A stretch of DNA of 64,000 bases from Lachnospiraceae bacterium (GCA_003543235.1 DPJA01000020.1:1-64000), one strand, 5' to 3'; counted from the first letter of the stretch, positions 26,550-35,773 are shown. The notes: a model not told the origin generated them from the sequence alone. Made by a program: numbers and translations.

Positions 26550-27438
26550 TTCAATCAGATACTATTTTAAAGAAGGCTTTACAGGGCTTTTAAAAAACAG
26601 ACTGATGGCCGTTGCATCTATTGCTACTGTTGCAGCCTGTATATTTATAATTTCTTTATCCTGCTGTATTATTGGAAATTTATCTTCAGTATTGAAACAA
26701 ATTGAGGATACAATTGGTATTGCGGTGTTTTTGGATGACAACTTGGATTCTGAAAAGATTAATACCATAAGTGATGAATTAAAAGCAATACCACACGTAA
26801 CAATGGTTACATACATATCTCCAGAAGAGGCTCTTGACAGCCTTAAAGAGGAATGGCAAGCAGATGATATTTTAGATGGATTTGATGGAGAGAATAATCC
26901 CCTTTCTCATTCATTTGAGGTGTCGCTTGAGGGCATAGAGTACCAAAGTGATGTACTTAAAGGCATTGAAGGAATATCGGGTATCCGAAATGTGCGTCAT
27001 GCTCAATCCGAAACTCAAATACTTCTTAAGCTTAACAAGGTACTTAGCATTGTTGGTATAGCCATTGTTGCAATTCTTTCTATTATTTCTGTTGTCATTA
27101 TTATGAATACAATTAAGATTTCGGTATATACAAGGCGTACAGAAATTAATATTATGAAATTTGTTGGTGCAACAGATTGGTTTATAAGATGGCCGTTTAT
27201 TATAGAGGGTGTGCTTATAGGCTTGCTGGGTGCATCTATACCTATGGCTGTTTCTTGGCCGCTGTATACAAAAATAGTAGAGCTTATATATCAATACTTC
27301 CCTGTTATAAAGGGTATTGCAACCTTGCTTGATGGTTATGTTATATTCTCTAAGCTTATACCAGTTTCACTTATTTTTGGCGTTTTACTTGGTGTGTTTG
27401 GAAGTGTGTCTTCTATACATAAGCATTTAAGAGTGTAG
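26539..27438 (+). CDS. ftsX: cell-division protein FtsX
   Basis: The 299-residue protein has four membrane helices: one near residues 20-42, an extracellular loop with KIDEL-like region 50-165, then three helices in the C-terminal FtsX domain including IVIMNTIKISVYTRRTEINIMKF-type sequence. It transmits FtsE ATPase cycles to an outer coiled-coil hydrolase, and the next gene encodes just such a protein. The ATG at 26539 overlaps the end of ftsE by 11 bases; an in-frame GTG at 26527 is possible but less well placed. Confidence 0.93.
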   Translation: MRPSSIRYYFKEGFTGLLKNRLMAVASIATVAACIFIISLSCCIIGNLSSVLKQIEDTIGIAVFLDDNLDSEKINTISDELKAIPHVTMVTYISPEEALDSLKEEWQADDILDGFDGENNPLSHSFEVSLEGIEYQSDVLKGIEGISGIRNVRHAQSETQILLKLNKVLSIVGIAIVAILSIISVVIIMNTIKISVYTRRTEINIMKFVGATDWFIRWPFIIEGVLIGLLGASIPMAVSWPLYTKIVELIYQYFPVIKGIATLLDGYVIFSKLIPVSLIFGVLLGVFGSVSSIHKHLRV

Positions 27439-27449
27439 GGGGAAATAAA

Positions 27450-28628
27450 ATGAAAAAATTAACGGGGATTATTTTGACATTTTTAATTGCGTTTTCTTCT
27501 TTTACATTTGTTATGCCAGAAAGCATTGCCTATGGTAAAACTCTTTCACAGCTGCAGACAGAGCAAAAAGAATTGAAAAAAAAGCAAGAAGTTGCTAAAG
27601 CAGCATTGGCAACTGCAAAAGACAACAAAGAAAAAATGAACGCCGAAATTGAAGAATTAGACTCTCAGCTTGAGATTGCTCAAAATGATTTTGAACTTGT
27701 TCAAGCACAGCTGGAAGAGGCTGAAGCAAAGCTTAAAGAGGCTAAGGTTGAACTTGCGGCGGCAAGTGAGGCAAGTGAAACGCAGCTAAACATTTTTAGC
27801 AAAAGAGTTAAATATATTTATGAAAATGGGTCAGTAGGATACCTTAAAGTTTTGTTAAACAGCCAAAATATAGGTGATTTTCTTACAAGAATGCAGTATG
27901 TTAATGATATAATGACATATGATAATGAAACATTAGACAGACTTAAAAAGTATGAGGCTATAAAGAAAACAAAGACAGAAGAGATTACAGAAGAAAAAGC
28001 ATCTATTGAAATTTTGGTGGAAGACCAGAAGGTGAAAAATGCGGCACTTTCAAGCAAGATAAGTGAAAAAGAAGCTTTATTTAATAAGTATCAAGAAGAT
28101 GAGTCCGATTACAAGAGTGTTTTGGAAAGTACGGAAGAAGCCAGCAACGAGGTGCAGAAGCTTATTAATGCGGCTGTTTCAGCACAAAGCAGCAGCAGCA
28201 GCGGTTCATCATCGTATAAGGCAAATTACACAGGTGGTCAGTTACAATGGCCTGTACCAGGAAGAAATTACATATCTAGCGGTTATGGTAACCGTCCAAG
28301 GCCTATAGGCAGTGGTTACGAATTTCATACTGGGTATGACATACCTGCTCCTTATGGTTCAAATATTGTTGCAGCAGAGGCGGGTACAGTTATTACAGCG
28401 GGCTATGTGCGAGGATATGGATATACAGTAATTATTAACCATGGAAACGGTCTTACAACGCTTTATGGGCATAATTCCAGCCTTGTGGTAAGTATGGGAC
28501 AGACGGTAACACGTGGGCAAGTCATTGCCAAGGCAGGCAGTACTGGTAACTCAACAGGAAATCACTGCCATTTTGAAGTAAGATTAAATGGTGCACACGT
28601 TAGCCCTAAGTCATATTTGGGAGTTTAA
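27450..28628 (+). CDS. EnvC-like murein hydrolase activator/M23 peptidase
   Basis: The 392-residue secreted protein has a signal peptide (1-29), a long coiled coil (about 30-240, heptad-rich in E, K and A), a serine-rich linker (248-260) and an M23 LytM domain (about 270-390). Zn ligands are present: FHTGYD gives His and Asp, and NHCHFE gives the HxH pair, so it is likely an active endopeptidase, unlike E. coli EnvC. It is the expected outer partner of FtsEX. The ATG follows AGGGGGA, 11 bases after ftsX. Confidence 0.93.
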   Translation: MKKLTGIILTFLIAFSSFTFVMPESIAYGKTLSQLQTEQKELKKKQEVAKAALATAKDNKEKMNAEIEELDSQLEIAQNDFELVQAQLEEAEAKLKEAKVELAAASEASETQLNIFSKRVKYIYENGSVGYLKVLLNSQNIGDFLTRMQYVNDIMTYDNETLDRLKKYEAIKKTKTEEITEEKASIEILVEDQKVKNAALSSKISEKEALFNKYQEDESDYKSVLESTEEASNEVQKLINAAVSAQSSSSSGSSSYKANYTGGQLQWPVPGRNYISSGYGNRPRPIGSGYEFHTGYDIPAPYGSNIVAAEAGTVITAGYVRGYGYTVIINHGNGLTTLYGHNSSLVVSMGQTVTRGQVIAKAGSTGNSTGNHCHFEVRLNGAHVSPKSYLGV

Positions 28629-28638
28629 ATGTAAGCTT

Positions 28639-28704
28639 AAAGACCTTGAGAATGAAGTTGAATTGCCAAGAAGAAGAGGCACAATTTATCTCAAGGTCTT
28701 TATT
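28639..28704 (+). terminator. terminator-like hairpin of the ftsEX operon
   Basis: A perfect 13-bp stem (28639-28651 with 28689-28701) encloses a 37-base loop. It ends in TTTATTG. The large loop makes efficiency uncertain. Confidence 0.6.
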
Positions 28705-28802
28705 GTTCACAAAAACTTAAACAAATTTGTAGATTATCATGTATACTAATTTGATGATAAAGTTAATAGAATTATATTATCATCATTTAAGGAGCGGTAA
28801 CA

Positions 28803-29984
28803 ATGAATAGAAAAACTTTTTTTAGCGGTGTTGCCACAGGGGTTGCAGCTTCAGTTATGTCATTTGCAATACTCAATATGGCAGCAGTGGCAATAGATGC
28901 AAAAGACCCACAGAATTTTTCAATGGATGAAAAAATTAATTACATATCGCAATTGCTTAATAAGCATTATGTTGACAATGTAGACAATGATGCACTTATG
29001 GATGGAATATATTATGGTATGGTGGACAGCATTGGTGACCCATACACTACCTATCTTTCATCAGAACAAGTTAAAAGTTTTATGGAAAGCACAGAGGGGT
29101 CGTTTTGTGGCATTGGTGTAAATATAATTTCTGATGAAAAAACAGGAACAATTACAGTTATTTCACCTATTGCAGGCACACCGGCAGAAACGGCGGGAAT
29201 ACTTCCAGGGGACGTTATAAGAAAGGTTAATGGAACATCTATAATTGGTATGGACAGCAGTGAAGCTATTTCAATGATAAAAGGTGCTGAAGGCACTGAG
29301 GTTAAAATAACTGTGTATCGACAAAGCCAGGACAAGGAAATTGATTTAAACATCACTAGAAGTGCTATTGAGGTGCCATCCGTTGCTGGTGAGATGTTGG
29401 CGGATGATATAGCGTATATAAAATTAAGTGGGTTTAAAAATAACACATATGATCAGTTTATTGAAGAATACAACAAGATGATGAGCAGTGGTGCAAAAGG
29501 GCTTGTTTTGGATGTGCGAAATAACCCAGGTGGTGTACTTAGTATTGTAGAAAAGATAGCTGACAAGCTTGTTCCAGAGGGTACGTTGGTTTACACCATA
29601 GATAAAAATGGTGAGAGGGTAGATTATACTTCTGATTCTGAATGTGTAAAAGTTCCCCTTTGCATACTGGTTAACGGTAATAGTGCCAGTGCATCGGAAA
29701 TTTTGGCAGGTGCCGTACAGGATACAGGAACAGGTACTCTTGTGGGAACTCAAACCTTTGGCAAGGGATTGGTACAAAATATTTATCCTGTGCCAGACGG
29801 TTCGGCGGTGAAGGTGACTATACAAAAATACTATACGCCACGTGGTGTCTGTATACAGGGCGAAGGAATTACACCTGACTATGTTGTTAACCTTCCTGAA
29901 GAGCTTGAAAAAACATTGGTAATTAAACATGAAGATGATACTCAGTTACAAAAAGCAATTGATATAGTAAAGAGCGAAAAATAG
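28803..29984 (+). CDS. ctpA: S41 family carboxy-terminal processing protease
   Basis: The 393-residue protein has a signal anchor (about 8-30), an S41 N-terminal region, a PDZ domain (about 95-175, GVNIISDEKTGTITVISPIA) and the S41 core with the nucleophile in NGNSASASEILAGA (Ser near 296) and the general base lysine in TFGKGLVQ (near 320). CtpA-type proteases cut exported proteins and control wall hydrolases; placement after FtsEX/EnvC fits that. The ATG follows AAGGAGCG. Confidence 0.93.
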   Translation: MNRKTFFSGVATGVAASVMSFAILNMAAVAIDAKDPQNFSMDEKINYISQLLNKHYVDNVDNDALMDGIYYGMVDSIGDPYTTYLSSEQVKSFMESTEGSFCGIGVNIISDEKTGTITVISPIAGTPAETAGILPGDVIRKVNGTSIIGMDSSEAISMIKGAEGTEVKITVYRQSQDKEIDLNITRSAIEVPSVAGEMLADDIAYIKLSGFKNNTYDQFIEEYNKMMSSGAKGLVLDVRNNPGGVLSIVEKIADKLVPEGTLVYTIDKNGERVDYTSDSECVKVPLCILVNGNSASASEILAGAVQDTGTGTLVGTQTFGKGLVQNIYPVPDGSAVKVTIQKYYTPRGVCIQGEGITPDYVVNLPEELEKTLVIKHEDDTQLQKAIDIVKSEK

Positions 29985-29997
29985 TTTATAAATAAAG

Positions 29998-30028
29998 GCA
30001 GAGGATATAGTAAACCTCTGCTTTTTAT
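29998..30028 (+). terminator. terminator of ctpA
   Basis: GCAGAGG pairs with CCTCTGC across ten bases and is followed by five T residues. Confidence 0.9.
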
Positions 30029-30159
30029 TTACGTATGTTTTAAAGGAAAAAGAAAAACTAATAGACACTTAATTATAGACTTGCATTTGAAAATTTGGTA
30101 TTATAATGTAGGTATAGTTTTATTAACATAAAAAATCCAATTCTGAAAGGAAAGACTTT

Positions 30160-30750
30160 ATGAATACAATACTAATTTTACTTCTTCAGGTACCATGCGT
30201 ACTTTTTACTACAACACTGCACGAATTTGTGCGTGCAGCCGTATCCACTTTACTGGGTGACAAAAAACCTAAGAACGAAGGGAAATTGACAATTAATCCT
30301 ATAAAGCATTTTGAGCCAATAGGTTTTATACTTGCACTTACAACAGGCTTTGGCTGGGGTCAACCTGTGCAGACAAATGCACTTTTTTACAAAAACCGAA
30401 AGAGAGATACATTAATTACAGCAATTTCACCTTCTGTTGCAAACCTTATTGCAGCAGCATTGTTTGCTATTGCACTAAGGGCTACAGGTAATGATTCCAC
30501 AATTCTTTACATTATTTTGTCCAACCTTATAAGGCTTAATGTATCGCTGATGGTTTATAACATTCTTCCAATTACGCCTATGGACGGTCTTAAAGTGCTT
30601 AGTGCGGTTATGCCTGCAAACAGCTATTTCAGCTACATTCAGTATGAAAAAATAGTACAAATGTTATTTCTTCTGCTTTTGTTTATGGGATATACAAATA
30701 TTATTTTTTCACCTATAATTAAGATAGTAATGGGTCTGTTGGGTTTATAA
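30160..30750 (+). CDS. M50/site-2-protease-like membrane protein with degenerate active site
   Basis: The 196-residue protein has four to six membrane helices and clear site-2 protease landmarks: LHEFVRAAVSTLLGD (20-34), GKLTINPIKHFEPIGF, GWGQPV and NILPITPMDGLK near residue 134. The HExxH zinc motif reads HEFVR, with Arg25 in place of the second histidine; the first His, Glu and the later Asp of PMDG remain. It is therefore probably inactive as a metalloprotease or acts as a scaffold. It precedes scpA by 20 bases. The ATG follows GAAAGGAAAG. Confidence 0.82.
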   Translation: MNTILILLLQVPCVLFTTTLHEFVRAAVSTLLGDKKPKNEGKLTINPIKHFEPIGFILALTTGFGWGQPVQTNALFYKNRKRDTLITAISPSVANLIAAALFAIALRATGNDSTILYIILSNLIRLNVSLMVYNILPITPMDGLKVLSAVMPANSYFSYIQYEKIVQMLFLLLLFMGYTNIIFSPIIKIVMGLLGL

Positions 30751-30770
30751 ATGCGAAAGGAACGATTTTA

Positions 30771-31538
30771 ATGGAAATCACCTTGCAGTTGGAAAATTTC
30801 CAAGGGCCCATGAGCCTTTTGTACCATTTAATAGAAAGAAATAAAATTGATATTTACGACATACCTATATTTGAAATTACAAACCAGTACCTTGCTATAG
30901 TTGAAGAAGCTCAAAAGCGAAGTATGGATGTAATGAGCGAATTTTTGCTTATGGCAGCAACGTTGCTAGAGATAAAATCTCGTATGCTGTTGCCAAAGGC
31001 TAAAAGTGAAGAGGGCGAGGCTGAAATTGACCCTCGTGCTGAGTTGGTTGCCAAGCTTATTGAGTACAAGCGATTTAAAAATGTTACAGAGGAGTTTAAG
31101 GAGAGAGAGGAAACTGCATCTCAAATTTTTTACAAGGAAGCTGACCCATCATTGCATATTTTTAAGCAGGAAGAGATGGTTGAACTTGAAAATTTTTTGG
31201 ACGGAGTTACTTTCGATGATATATATATGGCGTTTCAAGAGGTTTTGAAGCGTAGAGAAAAAAAAGTGGACAAAGTTCGAAGTAGTTTCAAATCTATTGA
31301 GAGAGATTTATATACAGTAGAAGAAAAAATAACCTATATTAAGGATTTGCTTATAATATCTCCTAAGGTTAGTTTTTGGGAAATATTTAGAGAAAACGTA
31401 AGGAAAACAGAGGTAGTTGTTACATTTATGGCATTGTTGGAGTGCATAAAAATGAAGATGGTGAGTATTAGTCAAGCTGGTACATTTAACGAAATAGTGA
31501 TTACAAAATACATTGGAAGTGAATTGAATGAAGCTTAA
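30771..31538 (+). CDS. scpA: segregation and condensation protein A
   Basis: The 255-residue kleisin has the ScpA N-terminus LENFQGPMSLLYHLIERNKIDIYDIPI and the helix SEFLLMAATLLEIKSRMLLP, with a C-terminal winged helix. It bridges SMC heads in chromosome condensation. The stop overlaps scpB by 11 bases. The ATG follows GAAAGGAAC. Confidence 0.95.
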   Translation: MEITLQLENFQGPMSLLYHLIERNKIDIYDIPIFEITNQYLAIVEEAQKRSMDVMSEFLLMAATLLEIKSRMLLPKAKSEEGEAEIDPRAELVAKLIEYKRFKNVTEEFKEREETASQIFYKEADPSLHIFKQEEMVELENFLDGVTFDDIYMAFQEVLKRREKKVDKVRSSFKSIERDLYTVEEKITYIKDLLIISPKVSFWEIFRENVRKTEVVVTFMALLECIKMKMVSISQAGTFNEIVITKYIGSELNEA

Positions 31539-32079
31539 TGAACTGGAAGCTGTAATTGAAGCAATATTATTTGTATCTGGAGAGGCCGTAAGTTTGGCAG
31601 TTATTGCTGATGCTATAAGCATGGATAAGGCGACAACAAAGGCGATTATTAAAACCCTTGCGGACAAGTATAGAGATGAAAAGAGAGGAATACATATTGT
31701 TGAATTAGACGGTGCATACCAAATGTGTACGGCGGCACATTGCTTTGACTACATAAGAAGTATTTATAAATCTACAAAACGTCAAGGGCTTACCCAAAGT
31801 CTGCTTGAAACACTTGCTATTATTGCCTACAAGCAGCCTGTAACAAAGGGACAAATAGAGGAGGTTAGAGGTGTAAATGCTGACCATGCTGTAAACAAGC
31901 TTGTCGAAAGAGGACTTGCTTGTGAGGTAGGGCGAGATGATTCACCTGGGCGTCCTATACTGTTTGGCACAACAAAGGAATTTTTACGATATTTTGGTTT
32001 TACATCCACCAAGGAATTACCTCAACTGGATGAAAACATTGTACTTAATAGTCTTGAGCTGGCAGAAATAGAAGAATAG
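31528..32079 (+). CDS. scpB: segregation and condensation protein B
   Basis: The 183-residue protein has two winged-helix domains; the family motifs EAILFVSGEAVSL and QSLLETLAIIAYKQPVTKGQIEEVRGV are present. It dimerises and binds ScpA. It is translationally coupled to scpA. A bidirectional terminator follows. Confidence 0.95.
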   Translation: MKLNELEAVIEAILFVSGEAVSLAVIADAISMDKATTKAIIKTLADKYRDEKRGIHIVELDGAYQMCTAAHCFDYIRSIYKSTKRQGLTQSLLETLAIIAYKQPVTKGQIEEVRGVNADHAVNKLVERGLACEVGRDDSPGRPILFGTTKEFLRYFGFTSTKELPQLDENIVLNSLELAEIEE

Positions 32080-32080
32080 A

Positions 32081-32117
32081 TTTAAGGGCAGAATCGAATT
32101 TCGGTTCTGCCCTTAAA
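32081..32117. terminator. bidirectional terminator after scpB
   Basis: TTTAAGGGCAGAA pairs with TTCTGCCCTTAAA; the 11-base loop holds a further small CGAA/TTCG pairing. It separates the convergent scpB and dapB genes. Confidence 0.88.
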
Positions 32118-32118
32118 T

Positions 32119-32141
32119 AAAACCAGAAATTGTCTGGTTTT
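32119..32141 (-). terminator. terminator of dapB
   Basis: On the minus strand AAAACCAGA, a five-base loop and TCTGGTTTT lie five bases after the dapB stop. Confidence 0.8.
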
Positions 32142-32145
32142 TAAT

Positions 32146-32898
32146 TTATTCTGTTACTTCTTTCATTGAATAGAAGCCTGCTGGTTTATCTGCCAAGTAT
32201 TTTGCCGCTTTAACAGCACCTACAGCGAATATTTCCTTACTCATTGCAAGGTGGCTTATGGTAATAATCTCATCTTGACCTGCAAATACAACATCATGTT
32301 CGCCTACAATTGTGCCGCCACGAAGAGCATGAATACCAATCTCGTATTTGTCACGTTTTTCCATTACCTCTGAGCGGTCGTAAACGTAGTGCATTTTGTT
32401 GTCAAGAGCCTCATTAATTGAGTCTGCAATGGCAAGAGCAGTACCGCTAGGAGCATCTATTTTTTGGTTATGGTGTTTTTCTACTATCTCAATATCGAAG
32501 CCAGAGTCAAAAAGGACATCAGCTGCTTTTTGAACAAGGGAAAGAATTAAGTTAACACCAACAGACATATTTGCACTTTTAAGTACAGCAACTTCTGTTG
32601 AGGTGTCCTTAACTTCTTTATCAAGTTCATCTGAAAAGCCTGTTGTGCAAAGAACTACAGGAATTTGTTTTGACTTGGAAAACGCCAAAAGATTGGGAAT
32701 TGCTGTTGCAGTTGAAAAATCTATAATCACATCTGCATCAACATTGCACTGATTAGGCGTTGCAAATACAGGATAATCTGCTTTTGGCGTGCGAGCATCT
32801 ATGCCAGCCACTATCTGACAATTTTCGTCTGCGGCTACTATGCTTTCAACTACTTTGCCCATTTTACCTCCACATCCATGAAGAATAATATTTATCAT
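32146..32898 (-). CDS. dapB: 4-hydroxy-tetrahydrodipicolinate reductase
   Basis: The 250-residue enzyme reduces hydroxy-tetrahydrodipicolinate with NAD(P)H in lysine and dipicolinate synthesis. It has the Rossmann motif HGCGGKMGKVVES (8-20), DFSTATA, and the catalytic EKHHNQKIDAPSGTAL (near residue 140). It is the last gene of the asd-dapA-dapB operon under the lysine riboswitch. The product pathway also supplies dipicolinate for spores. Confidence 0.95.
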   Translation of the reverse strand: MINIILHGCGGKMGKVVESIVAADENCQIVAGIDARTPKADYPVFATPNQCNVDADVIIDFSTATAIPNLLAFSKSKQIPVVLCTTGFSDELDKEVKDTSTEVAVLKSANMSVGVNLILSLVQKAADVLFDSGFDIEIVEKHHNQKIDAPSGTALAIADSINEALDNKMHYVYDRSEVMEKRDKYEIGIHALRGGTIVGEHDVVFAGQDEIITISHLAMSKEIFAVGAVKAAKYLADKPAGFYSMKEVTE

Positions 32899-32939
32899 AA
32901 GTGTTTACACCTTTCTTTTTGTACATAGCATCAAGGATA

Positions 32940-32990
32940 GCACTGTTTCTAATGCCATGTTTTTAAGGCTAGTTGGCATAGGCACAGTGC
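32940..32990 (-). repeat. hairpin in the dapA-dapB gap
   Basis: GCACTGT (32940-32946) pairs with ACAGTGC (32984-32990), and inner ATGCC pairs with GGCAT. There is no T run, so it is more likely an RNA-processing or stability element than a terminator. Confidence 0.5.
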
Positions 32991-33001
32991 ATTATTGTAT
33001 C

Positions 33002-33886
33002 TTATTTAATTAAATTGTGCTTTCTCATTGCTGTTTTAAGTTTTTCAAGGTTTGCGTCCTCCATTGGGAAAAGAGGTGCAACTGTTGGCCCTGCATTATA
33101 GCCTATAAGATTAACTGCCGTCTTAACAGGTATAGGGTTAACCTCGATGAAAAGAGTGTTTGCAAGTGCAAGTGTGTCAAGGAAAAGTTCACGGCTGCCA
33201 GCAATATCTCCGTCAAAGAATTTCTGACAAATATCATGTGTTGTCTTTGGCATTATGTTTGCAAGTACAGATATAACGCCTTTTGCACCTATGGCGAGCA
33301 TAGGCAGTGTTTGGTCATCATTGCCAGAATAAATATCAAAGTTAGGTCCGCAAAGTTCTGCTATTTCGGCAACTTGTGAAAGATTACCACTTGCTTCCTT
33401 AACAGCAACAATATTTTTAACCTTTGAAAGTGCAAAAACGGTGCTAGGAGCAATATTAACGCCTGTACGTCCGGCAACGCTGTAAAGGATGATAGGAATA
33501 TTTACGCTTTCAGCAATGGCGGTGTAGTGCTGTATAAGACCTTTTTGAGTGGTCTTATTGTAGTATGGCGTAACAATAAGAAGTCCATCGGCACCTTGAG
33601 CCTGAGCTCCTTGTGCAAGTTCAATTGCGTGGCTTGTTACGTTACTTCCTGCCCCTGCAATTACAGGAACACGCTTATTTACTGTATCAACAGTGAATTT
33701 GATTACCTTAAACTGGTCTTCATCACTAAGCACTGAAACCTCACCGGTTGTACCTGCTACAACAATAGCATCGGTTCCGTTTGCAATATGAAACTCGATA
33801 AGCTTTTCTAATGTATTATAGTTTATTGTTTTGTCGTCGTTAAATGGTGTTATAATAGCTACTGCTGAACCTTTGAAAATAGACAT
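33002..33886 (-). CDS. dapA: 4-hydroxy-tetrahydrodipicolinate synthase
   Basis: The 294-residue TIM-barrel enzyme condenses pyruvate with aspartate semialdehyde. Family motifs are GTTGEVSVLSDEDQ (46-59), the catalytic tyrosine in TPYYNKTTQKG, and the Schiff-base lysine in IVAVKEASGN (near 163). The ATG follows AAGGGGG. It is the second gene of the lysine operon. Confidence 0.95.
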   Translation of the reverse strand: MSIFKGSAVAIITPFNDDKTINYNTLEKLIEFHIANGTDAIVVAGTTGEVSVLSDEDQFKVIKFTVDTVNKRVPVIAGAGSNVTSHAIELAQGAQAQGADGLLIVTPYYNKTTQKGLIQHYTAIAESVNIPIILYSVAGRTGVNIAPSTVFALSKVKNIVAVKEASGNLSQVAEIAELCGPNFDIYSGNDDQTLPMLAIGAKGVISVLANIMPKTTHDICQKFFDGDIAGSRELFLDTLALANTLFIEVNPIPVKTAVNLIGYNAGPTVAPLFPMEDANLEKLKTAMRKHNLIK

Positions 33887-33921
33887 ATTAAGCCCCCTTC
33901 TGATTATAAACCTTTAACTTA

Positions 33922-34917
33922 TTACTGCATTGCGGAGATAAGTAATTCGGCAATCTGAACAGCGTTTGTTGCTGCACCTTTGCGGATGTTGTCGGCTACA
34001 ACCCAGATATTAACACCATTGTCAACGCTTTCGTCACGGCGAATTCTGCCAATAAATACTTCGTCTTTACCTGCGGCATTAAGTGCAAGAGGGTATACAT
34101 TATTCTTCACATCATCTTGAATTACAACGCCTGGAGCCTCTGTCAAAGTTGATACAAGCTCTTTCATGTCAAAGTTATTTTCAAACTCAACATTAATAGA
34201 TTCGCTATGGCTGTCAAAAACAGGTACACGAACAGTAGTTGCTGTAACCTTCATTTCGTCGTTGTGCAAAATTTTTCTTGTTTCCCAAATCATTTTCATT
34301 TCTTCTTTTGTATAACCGTTGTCCATAAATACATCTATGTGTGGAAGACAGTTATTGGCAATTTGGTGAGGAAATTTCTTTGGTGCTTCACCTTTTAAGC
34401 CGTCTTCAAGGTCTTTCCATCCAGCAACACCTGCTCCTGAAACAGCTTGATAAGTAGAGTATACAACTCTTTTAATTTTGAATTTTTCATCAAGAGGCTT
34501 TAATGCAACCATAGCTTGAATTGTGGAACAGTTTGGATTAGCAATAATTCCTTTATTCCATTTAATGTCTTCAGGGTTAACCTCTGGAACTACAAGAGGG
34601 ACAGTAGGGTCCATTCTCCACTGTGCAGAGTTATCTACAACTACACAGCCGTGTGCTGCTGCAATAGGTGCAAATTTTGCACTTGTACTACCACCTGCAG
34701 AGAAAAGTGCAATGTCAATAGGTTTATCAAATGAATTTTCTGTAAGTTCTTCTACTGTGTATTCTTTGCCCATAAATGTAAGCTTTTGACCTGCTGAACG
34801 AGCAGACGCCATTACATAAAAGTTTTCAATAGGAAGATTTCTTTCTTCAAGAACTTTAAGGAAGGTTCTACCAACCATTCCTGTTGCACCAACTACAGCT
34901 AAATTTACTTTTTTCAT
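33922..34917 (-). CDS. asd: aspartate-semialdehyde dehydrogenase
   Basis: The 331-residue enzyme reduces aspartyl phosphate to the semialdehyde, the branch point to lysine, threonine and methionine. It has GATGMVGRTFLKVL (10-23), the catalytic cysteine in NPNCSTIQ (near 129) and the SHSESINVEFE region. It heads the operon: the 5' leader carries a lysine riboswitch and terminator. The ATG follows CAGGAGTG. Confidence 0.95.
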   Translation of the reverse strand: MKKVNLAVVGATGMVGRTFLKVLEERNLPIENFYVMASARSAGQKLTFMGKEYTVEELTENSFDKPIDIALFSAGGSTSAKFAPIAAAHGCVVVDNSAQWRMDPTVPLVVPEVNPEDIKWNKGIIANPNCSTIQAMVALKPLDEKFKIKRVVYSTYQAVSGAGVAGWKDLEDGLKGEAPKKFPHQIANNCLPHIDVFMDNGYTKEEMKMIWETRKILHNDEMKVTATTVRVPVFDSHSESINVEFENNFDMKELVSTLTEAPGVVIQDDVKNNVYPLALNAAGKDEVFIGRIRRDESVDNGVNIWVVADNIRKGAATNAVQIAELLISAMQ

Positions 34918-34980
34918 AAATGAATCACTCCTGTTTAAAATAAAATATATTGTTTATACTATTAATAATTTTGATGGTAC

Positions 34981-35003
34981 AAAAAAACCGGTGCAAGCAC
35001 CGG
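34981..35003 (-). terminator. riboswitch-controlled terminator of the asd operon
   Basis: On the minus strand CCGGTGC, a two-base loop and GCACCGG are followed by seven T residues. It lies between the L-box and asd and so is the expected expression platform for transcription attenuation. Confidence 0.88.
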
Positions 35004-35068
35004 CTAAATTTAACAAAATACGAATAACCACCAAATGCAATAGGGGCAGTTATTTATGATGATAAACT

Positions 35069-35239
35069 TAGTAGCGCTCCATCAAAAAACATTGATGACA
35101 GTCATTAGGATATTAACCATAACAACCAGACCGAAAGCTTCAGGGACATTTCGAATCTTCGGCATCGTTCCCTTTTAATATATGTCTATTGCACCTGATT
35201 GCATCCATATATTTACTGATGAAAAATGCACCTCTACCT
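35069..35239 (-). promoter_or_regulatory. lysine riboswitch (L-box)
   Basis: Read on the minus strand the region has the L-box landmarks in order: GTAGAGGTGC at the 5' side of P1/P2, AGTAA, GGAACGATGCCGAAG, TTTCGGTCTGG, GACTGTCATC and GGAGCGCTACT at the 3' side. It is about 170 nt, the normal size. High lysine should favour the downstream terminator and switch off asd-dapA-dapB. Confidence 0.95.
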
Positions 35240-35395
35240 ATTTCAAAATAATTTTATCACTAATACTATTCAGTGTCAAACCCTTTGGCAAATAATTTGT
35301 ATATTTATCAAAAAAAGGCATAAAAATATTAAAATAAGGAATTTTACATATATAAAGTGTAATATAGGTGATGTACAATTAAGGAGGAATTTGCT

Positions 35396-35599
35396 GTGGA
35401 TAAAGACGATGGCGTATTAAATATTCTTACTGAAGAAGATAGGGCAAAATATGAAATTGCCGAGGAATTGGGGCTTTTAGATAAGGTTAGGGAAGGCGGA
35501 TGGAAAAGTCTTACTGCTAAAGAGAGTGGGAAAATAGGCGGTTTAATAGCATCAAGAAAAAAAAATAAAAGAAAAATTGAAAAAGTTGTTGACAAATAA
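35396..35599 (+). CDS. alpha/beta-type small acid-soluble spore protein
   Basis: The 67-residue basic protein has the SASP core RAKYEIAEELGLLDKVREGG followed by WKSLTAKESGKIGGLIASRKK. These proteins coat spore DNA and protect it; KYEIAEE corresponds to the germination-protease cleavage region. GTG start after AAGGAGG. It is expected to be expressed in the forespore. It shows that the host makes endospores. Confidence 0.88.
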   Translation: MDKDDGVLNILTEEDRAKYEIAEELGLLDKVREGGWKSLTAKESGKIGGLIASRKKNKRKIEKVVDK

Positions 35600-35659
35600 A
35601 GCAAGACGGTGTATTATATTAAATGTTCGCAGCGCAAAGTCGCTGTGTGGCGGAAATGT

Positions 35660-35748
35660 GGAGAGGTGTCCGAGTGGTTTAAGGAGCTGGTCTTGAAAAC
35701 CAGTGACTCCGCAAGGGGCCGTGGGTTCGAATCCCACCCTCTCCGCCA
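35660..35748 (+). tRNA. tRNA-Ser (anticodon TGA)
   Basis: An 89-nt class II tRNA with acceptor GGAGAGG/CCTCTCC, anticodon loop CTTGAAA giving TGA, a variable arm, T arm GGTTCGAATCC, G discriminator and encoded CCA. Confidence 0.95.
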
Positions 35749-35773
35749 CTTTTTTTATTCGGTAGAGCCTTGA

